From positions 3,057,001 through 3,121,000 of the forward strand of contig NZ_CP043051.1 of NCBI RefSeq assembly GCF_008121495.1: 64,000 nt of DNA, written 5' to 3'. Position 1 is the first letter of the stretch, and every line of letters starts with the position of its first letter. The notes below the pieces were generated by a model that did not search any database, was not told the DNA's origin, and saw only the letters and a list, made by a program, of their open reading frames with translations. Positions 59,598 to 64,000 of the stretch are shown one piece after another. A program made the translations under genes and the position numbers. The stretch comes from Mediterraneibacter gnavus ATCC 29149. GTDB taxonomy: Bacteria; Bacillota; Clostridia; Lachnospirales; Lachnospiraceae.

Positions 59598-59906
59598 TTA
59601 AGCGTTGATTTTTTCAATCTTAACTGCTGTGTACTGCTGTCTGTGACCATTTTTCTTATGGTATCCAGTTTTTCTCTTATACTTGTAAACGATCACTTTT
59701 TTAGCTTTTCCGTCACCGATTACAGAAGCTGTAACTGTTGCACCTGCTACTGTAGGCTCTCCAACAACTAATTTGTCATTGCTTACTGCCAGCACCTGGT
59801 CAAATGTATAAGTCTCTCCAGCTTCTACACCAAGTTTTTCTACTTTAATGATATCGCCTTCTGCTACTTTGTACTGTTTACCACCTGTTGCTATAATTGC
59901 GTACAT
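59598..59906 (-). CDS. rplU: 50S ribosomal protein L21
   Basis: 102 residues. [17 protein letters not shown] at the start and [21 protein letters not shown] near the end are L21 signatures. ATG 59906 is preceded by AGGAGGTG; a longer frame runs into the leader. It is first in the rplU-prp-rpmA operon. Confidence 0.97.
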   Translation of the reverse strand: MYAIIATGGKQYKVAEGDIIKVEKLGVEAGETYTFDQVLAVSNDKLVVGEPTVAGATVTASVIGDGKAKKVIVYKYKRKTGYHKKNGHRQQYTAVKIEKINA

Positions 59907-59982
59907 ATGGCACCTCCTATTATCATTACTCGCCAGCTTCGGTGTCTGAATCAGAACTTGAAAACCTCGCTGTGCGGCATAC
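59907..59982 (-). promoter_or_regulatory. Probable L21 leader RNA
   Basis: The 75-base leader before rplU ends CACCGAAGCTGGCGAG, TAATGATAAT, then AGGAGGTG. CACC can pair with the GGTG of the SD, giving a possible translational switch, and the GCTGGCGAGTAAT stretch resembles the known L21 leader motif of Firmicutes. A feedback role by L21 is inference. Confidence 0.5.
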
Positions 59983-59988
59983 CGTGTT

Positions 59989-60018
59989 AGTATAGCACGC
60001 ATATTCCATATAAGTCAA
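59989..60018 (-). promoter_or_regulatory. rplU operon promoter
   Basis: On the minus strand TTGACT (60013-60018), 18 bases, TATACT (59989-59994), with TGC before the -10. Confidence 0.7.
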
Positions 60019-60050
60019 TAGGAAGCAGAAAAATATTTTAAAAATATGTA

Positions 60051-60464
60051 TTATTTGTCGCATTCATTCAATTTGTCATAGCAATATTCGATGATGCTGC
60101 GCCTTGTGATAATACCGATAAATTTGTTCTGGTCATCTACGACCGGAACAAAATTCTGGCTCATTGCCCGGCTGATCAAATCTTTCATATCGGAATCTGC
60201 AGCCACTGCGATATAATCTGCTTTTCGCTCAAAATCATGAATAAAGATATGTTCTGCTTCTTTCAGATTCAGATTGGTATATTTTTTCATCCCCCAGAGC
60301 AGATCACCTTCTGTAATCGTTCCAACATACTCTCCCTGACGGTTCAGCATGGGGATTGAAGCATATTTGTGATGTTCCATTGTCTCCAGAACCTGACGGA
60401 GTGTGCAGTCATCATAGACATATGCAACCTCCTGTTTTGGATGTAAAAAGAACAAAATGTTCAT
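60051..60464 (-). CDS. CBS-pair domain protein
   Basis: 137 residues consisting of two CBS domains: TLRQVLETMEHHKYASIPMLNRQGEYVGTITEGDLL and then SDMKDLISRAMSQNFVPVVDDQNKFIGIITRRSIIEY. Such proteins bind adenine nucleotides or cyclic di-AMP and act as sensors. It lies 16 bases after the aspartate kinase gene on the same strand and is probably co-transcribed; a regulatory link to it is speculative. Confidence 0.9.
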   Translation of the reverse strand: MNILFFLHPKQEVAYVYDDCTLRQVLETMEHHKYASIPMLNRQGEYVGTITEGDLLWGMKKYTNLNLKEAEHIFIHDFERKADYIAVAADSDMKDLISRAMSQNFVPVVDDQNKFIGIITRRSIIEYCYDKLNECDK

Positions 60465-60480
60465 CGTGTCACCTCTGTCT

Positions 60481-61800
60481 TTAAATCTGTGTTTCTACAA
60501 AAATCTGGTACAGTGCACGGATGGCGTTTTTGAAGTCATCGTGTCTTACACCGACAATGATATTCAGCTCGCTGGATCCCTGGTCGATCATCTTGACATT
60601 GATATGGGCATGGGCAAGGGCGGAGAAAATTCTTCCGGCAGTGCCGCGTGTGGAACGCATTCCTCTTCCGACGATAGCGATCAGAGCAAGATCAGACTCC
60701 AGTTCAATGTGGTCCGGATTCACAGCTTTATGGATTCCGGCCAGTACCTGCTGTTCTTTCTCTTCGAACTCATCTTTATGTACAAAAATTGTCATTGTAT
60801 CGATGCCGGAAGGCATATGCTCGATGGAAATACCGTTTTTATCAAACTCTTCCAGTACCTTGCGGCAGAATCCGATCTCGGAGTTCATCATTGCTTTTTC
60901 AATGGTCACGGCAGCAAATCCATCTGTCCCGGCAATTCCGGTAATGGTATATTTTGGCTGTCTGCAGGTACTCTCTACGATCAGTGTGCCCTTGTCCTGT
61001 GGAGCATTGGTGTTGCGGATATTGATCGGGATGCCGACTTTACGGACAGGGAAGATCGCATCCTCATGAAGTACAGTTGCCCCCATATAAGAAAGTTCAC
61101 GAAGTTCACGGTAGGTGATCGTCTCGATGGATTTTGGATTTGTAACAATGCGTGGATCTGCGATCAGAAATCCGGATACATCGGTCCAGTTTTCATACAG
61201 GTCAGCCATAGCTGCACGGGCAACCAGAGAGCCTGTGATATCAGAACCGCCGCGGGAAAAAGTGACAATGGTTCCGTCTTCTTTCGCACCGTAGAATCCA
61301 GGGATGACAGCAAATTCTTCCCCTTCAAGACGAAGGGAGAGCAATTCGTTTGTTTTCTCGTCATCCAGACTGCCGTCTTCATGAAAGCGGATCACTTCAG
61401 CTGCATCGATAAAACAAAATCCCAGATAATTTGCCATAATGATACCATTTAAATATTCTCCCCGGGATGCAGCATAATCTCTTCCGATTTTTTTGCCAAA
61501 ATTTTCACGGATCATATCGAATTCATGATCCAGTGAAAGTTCCAGATTCAGACCGTCGATGATCTCGTTATATCTTGCATGGATCTCATCCAGAAGGCTT
61601 GTGAATTTCTTTTCACGGATCGCAAGATTGTAGCAGCTGTAAAGCATATCTGTGACCTTTGTGTCGCTGGAACTGCGTTTTCCCGGAGCAGAAGGTACTA
61701 CATAGCGTCTGGACTTGTCTGCCCGGATGATATCTCCTACTTTTTTGAATTGTTCGGCACTGGCGAGAGAACTTCCACCGAATTTTACTACTTTCTTCAT
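60481..61800 (-). CDS. Aspartate kinase
   Basis: 439 residues. KFGGSSLASAEQFKKVGDI opens the kinase domain; SRGGSDITGSLVARAAMADLYENWTDVSGF is the ATP/aspartate site. Two ACT domains follow (GFAAVTIEKAMMNSEIGF region and LALIAIVGRGMRSTRGTAGRIF), which usually sense lysine or threonine. It makes aspartyl phosphate for lysine, methionine and threonine. It has its own consensus-like promoter; the leader of about 75 bases is too short for a lysine riboswitch. Confidence 0.94.
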   Translation of the reverse strand: MKKVVKFGGSSLASAEQFKKVGDIIRADKSRRYVVPSAPGKRSSSDTKVTDMLYSCYNLAIREKKFTSLLDEIHARYNEIIDGLNLELSLDHEFDMIRENFGKKIGRDYAASRGEYLNGIIMANYLGFCFIDAAEVIRFHEDGSLDDEKTNELLSLRLEGEEFAVIPGFYGAKEDGTIVTFSRGGSDITGSLVARAAMADLYENWTDVSGFLIADPRIVTNPKSIETITYRELRELSYMGATVLHEDAIFPVRKVGIPINIRNTNAPQDKGTLIVESTCRQPKYTITGIAGTDGFAAVTIEKAMMNSEIGFCRKVLEEFDKNGISIEHMPSGIDTMTIFVHKDEFEEKEQQVLAGIHKAVNPDHIELESDLALIAIVGRGMRSTRGTAGRIFSALAHAHINVKMIDQGSSELNIIVGVRHDDFKNAIRALYQIFVETQI

Positions 61801-61881
61801 CTTCTTTCCTCCAACTGTATATTATTTCAAATTAGATGCATAGATGTTTGTAAAACGCACGCTCTATCATTTCGCTTTCCT

Positions 61882-61910
61882 ATTATACAGGGTATTTTCA
61901 GGATTGTAAA
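61882..61910 (-). promoter_or_regulatory. Aspartate kinase promoter
   Basis: On the minus strand TTTACA (61905-61910), 17 bases, TATAAT (61882-61887), with TG one base before the -10 region. Confidence 0.75.
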
Positions 61911-61947
61911 TCATAGATTTCAAAAAAACCGAGTGTACTCCGAAATG

Positions 61948-62427
61948 TTAAAAAGTAACATCAGCATATTGTGCCTGTGTCACGTTCTTTAAGTCATCCG
62001 GAGAAAGCTTCAGCTGCATTCCAAGCTTTCCGCCGCTGACATAGATATAATCCAGCGTTTGGGCGTTCTCCTGAATGGTTGTCGGAAATGCTTTTTTCAT
62101 ACCGATCGCGGTACAGCCGCCCCGTACATACCCGGTCACAGTTGTGATCTCTCTGACAGGGAGCATTTCCACAGACTTTTCTCCTACTGCCCGGGCTGCT
62201 TTTTTCAGATCCAGCTCTGCTTCAATGGGGATGACAAACACATAATGGGAACCGCTCTTTCCGGTTGTGACCAAGGTTTTATACACCCGTTCATGAGGCA
62301 GCCCCAGTGTGTCGGCTGTACTGATCCCATCGGTAAAATTGTCACATTCATAAGTCTGGTATTCGTAGGAAATCTTGCTGCGGTCCAAAATGCGCATGGC
62401 GTTTGTTTTTAATTCTTTTTTACTCAA
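61948..62427 (-). CDS. ybaK: YbaK/EbsC-type Cys-tRNA(Pro) deacylase
   Basis: 159 residues. KTNAMRILDRSKISYEYQTYE, VYKTLVTTGKSGSHYVFVIP and GGCTAIGMKKAFPTTI are the YbaK signatures, the last with the conserved Lys and Gly-rich loop. It removes mischarged Cys from tRNA(Pro). The TTG at 62427, overlapping the RNase G stop by eight bases, gives the usual N-terminus SKKELKTNA; an ATG 39 bases upstream adds residues of no family likeness. Confidence 0.9.
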   Translation of the reverse strand: MSKKELKTNAMRILDRSKISYEYQTYECDNFTDGISTADTLGLPHERVYKTLVTTGKSGSHYVFVIPIEAELDLKKAARAVGEKSVEMLPVREITTVTGYVRGGCTAIGMKKAFPTTIQENAQTLDYIYVSGGKLGMQLKLSPDDLKNVTQAQYADVTF

Positions 62428-63661
62428 CGTGTTCACTTCTTTCTGGTGATTTTTCGGCTTTGTCACGGACGCATTCGTGAAGCGGACGCCGTACTTTTTT
62501 ACGGGTTACTTCTACTAACTGGAGTGCTGTGACATCCACAACGGACGTCTGAATCGGGTCTTCTCCAAGAAAACGGCGGAATTGTTTTAATAGCTCCTGC
62601 ATCATGTCCGGATCATCCATGTTGATAAAGTCAATCAGGATAATTCCGGAAATATTGCGCAGGCGGATCTGCCGTGCTGTTTCCTTTGCCGCTTCCAGAT
62701 TGATCTTTAAATACGTTTCCGCACTTTTCTTTTTTGTCTTCGCAGAATATTTTCCGGAATTGACATCTACCACGGTCAGTGCTTCTGTCGGTTGAATGAC
62801 AAGATAAGCGCCGTTTTTCAGCCAGACGTATTCTTTGAGTGCGCGTTCCACGGCAATGTCGGTACTGTAAAGTTTGGAAAGCGGCAGAAGCTGTTCCTCA
62901 TAAAACTGAAGTTTGGAGAGATCTTCCGGCTGCTCTGCCTGCAAAAATCCGTGAATCTGCTGATACAGCTTGGGATCATCGGTAATGATTGCTGACAATC
63001 CGTCTGCGTATACATTTTTCAAATCTGTAATATAAGACGGAGGGGCCTCCTGCAGACAGGAAAAGCAAGTCCGAAACGGAGCAGTTTCTTTTAACTTGAC
63101 ACAGGCATTCTCCAGTTTCTGAATCTCCTCAAGTACCGTCTCAAAGGGAACGTCCTTTGCATTCGTACGAATGATCAGCCCGTAGTCCTCATTTTTGAGA
63201 TGACTCAGTTTTTCTTTGTACGTATCCCGAAGAGAACGGGGAAGCTTCCCGGAAGTACCGATCCTGGTATTTCCGGTTGTCAGTACTGCATACCGCCCGG
63301 TAAAATTGATATTGCTGCTGACAGTCGGCGCTTTTGTCTTGACTGCTTCCCTGCTGATCTGAACGACCAGCTCGTCTCCGATACAAAGCGGTTTTTTCCC
63401 GATTTTATGGGTAAAGATCGCCTGAGGCGCCTGACTTAGGTCGTAGTAGCATTCTTTTCCCGGAGCGATCTCGATAAAAGCGGCTCCGATATTCGCCGCG
63501 ATATTTTTTACTTTTCCGATGTAAATATCTCCGAGTACAGGTTGTCTGTGCTGATCAGAGTCCGGAAGACTGCAGTGGATCTCTGCGATTACATCATTTT
63601 CAAGAAGAAAAGTCCAGATCTTCCCTTCTTTTTTCAGCATTAAAATTTTTCGTACTGCCAT
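62420..63661 (-). CDS. rng: Ribonuclease G/E family endoribonuclease
   Basis: 413 residues. An S1-like RNA-binding part (LGDIYIGKVKNIAANIGAAFIEI) is followed by the RNase G/E catalytic core: GLIIRTNA, VERALKEYVWLKNGAYLVIQPTEALTVVDVNSGKYS (first metal Asp) and GIILIDFINMDDPDMM (second). It is the short RNase G type, without the degradosome scaffold, and acts in rRNA processing and mRNA decay. The neighbouring radical-SAM-associated gene is its standard clostridial partner, and rplU follows further along. Confidence 0.93.
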   Translation of the reverse strand: MAVRKILMLKKEGKIWTFLLENDVIAEIHCSLPDSDQHRQPVLGDIYIGKVKNIAANIGAAFIEIAPGKECYYDLSQAPQAIFTHKIGKKPLCIGDELVVQISREAVKTKAPTVSSNINFTGRYAVLTTGNTRIGTSGKLPRSLRDTYKEKLSHLKNEDYGLIIRTNAKDVPFETVLEEIQKLENACVKLKETAPFRTCFSCLQEAPPSYITDLKNVYADGLSAIITDDPKLYQQIHGFLQAEQPEDLSKLQFYEEQLLPLSKLYSTDIAVERALKEYVWLKNGAYLVIQPTEALTVVDVNSGKYSAKTKKKSAETYLKINLEAAKETARQIRLRNISGIILIDFINMDDPDMMQELLKQFRRFLGEDPIQTSVVDVTALQLVEVTRKKVRRPLHECVRDKAEKSPERSEHVE

Positions 63662-63707
63662 TTATTATGATACCTCTCTTTTTTGTACTGTCCAAACACA
63701 GCAGGAT

Positions 63708-64000
63708 TTATTCGATCACTGAACCGAGAGATTCTAAGGTTACCAGATTTCGTGCGTTCTCATCCCCGGAATCAGCATACATTTCCAGACGGCACAGTGC
63801 AAATTTTAACTGTGTGGCATCTGCATCTAAAAACCGGCAGAATGCTTCCATGACAAGCCCCGGTTTTAAATTCTCCACACTTCCGGCAGCGAGCTGCATA
63901 AAGAGCTTGTGATCCTGCACTTCCATCCGGTAGATCAAAGGTTTGATGTCCACTTCTTTTTCGCTGCGTTTTGTCTGTTTTAAGATGCGGATCTCAGACT
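63708..64000 (-). CDS. C-terminal part of TIGR03936-type radical-SAM-associated protein (gene runs off the window)
   Basis: The last 97 codons of a minus-strand gene; the frame is open to the window edge with no stop, so the start lies beyond 64000. KEVDIKPLIYRMEVQ then LQLAAGSVENLKP-like QLAAGSVENLKPGLVMEAF and the ending resemble the DUF2344 protein encoded between a B12-binding radical SAM enzyme and RNase G in many Clostridia. The upstream partner is outside the window. The GTG at 63951-63953 is internal, not the start. Confidence 0.75.
   Translation of the reverse strand, partial: SEIRILKQTKRSEKEVDIKPLIYRMEVQDHKLFMQLAAGSVENLKPGLVMEAFCRFLDADATQLKFALCRLEMYADSGDENARNLVTLESLGSVIE

Noticed and set aside
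61801-61875. Possible lysine riboswitch ahead of aspartate kinase
   Set aside because: The leader from the promoter at 61882-61910 is about 75 bases; lysine riboswitches need over 160, and none of the motifs occurs.
1-64000. CRISPR array, tRNA, rRNA, insertion sequence or prophage
   Set aside because: I saw no regularly spaced repeats, no tRNA cloverleaf, no transposase or phage gene; the only recombinase gene has no mobile context.

Overview
The window reads as an ordinary chromosomal segment of a Gram-positive, endospore-lineage gut Clostridium, most likely a Lachnospiraceae (Ruminococcus/Dorea/Blautia type). The signs are strong AGGAGG-type ribosome sites, promoters with TTGACA-17-TATAAT spacing and frequent extended -10 TG, the sporulation pair yqfC-yqfD, a ribosomal L27 with a cleavable N-terminus next to its Prp protease, and the run mutSL-miaA-radC-mreBCD-PBP2-minCDE-rodA-mgsA-dacF. 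I saw no rRNA, tRNA, CRISPR array, insertion sequence or prophage. The one integrase-like gene looks like a resident Xer-type recombinase.

Layout. 1-5.9 kb: an NCS2 purine permease, then on the minus strand a cassette of OPT oligopeptide transporter, PqqD-like protein and small membrane protein, and the dipeptidase pepD. 6-12.3 kb: yqfC-yqfD-phoH-ybeY-flippase, then a BofC-like membrane protein, DUF896, 5-formyl-THF cyclo-ligase and DUF4250. 12.3-15.6 kb: a btuFCD-type corrinoid ABC importer behind a cobalamin riboswitch whose output is a hairpin that hides the Shine-Dalgarno sequence. 15.6-27.5 kb: miaB, a small membrane protein, then mutS-mutL-miaA, a PLP enzyme and two FAD oxidoreductases. 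27.5-37.9 kb: radC and the cell-shape and division operon. 38-44.6 kb: an HlyD-like protein, yggS, sepF, ylmH, lspA, an RluD-type synthase, a CDP-alcohol phosphatidyltransferase and RNase HI. 44.6-50.1 kb: a secreted nuclease lipoprotein, a cytidylate-kinase-like protein, ttcA, a TetR regulator, an aldo/keto reductase and an XerS-like recombinase. 50.3-55.6 kb: a stand-alone [2Fe-2S] ferredoxin, a YneA-like LysM protein, a heterodimeric ABC exporter and lexA. 55.6-64 kb, minus strand: the rplU-prp-rpmA-obgE-yhbY-nadD-yqeK-rsfS block, a CBS protein, aspartate kinase, a YbaK-type deacylase, RNase G and the 3' end of a radical-SAM-associated protein.

Main themes are cell envelope and division (MATE/MurJ-type flippase, MreBCD, PBP2, RodA, MinCDE, SepF, DacF), an SOS circuit (LexA with a LysM division inhibitor carrying two LexA boxes), corrinoid uptake under riboswitch control, and ribosome assembly.

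The most interesting observations are regulatory. A terminator-like hairpin has a loop holding the SD and start codon of the BofC-like gene, and a second terminator overlaps the next gene's ribosome site. An SOS promoter carries tandem LexA boxes. A ferredoxin promoter has a perfect operator in its -35/-10 spacer. The OPT-PqqD cassette stands without a radical SAM partner, and MinE appears to lack its membrane-targeting helix. I found no clear wholly new multi-gene system.
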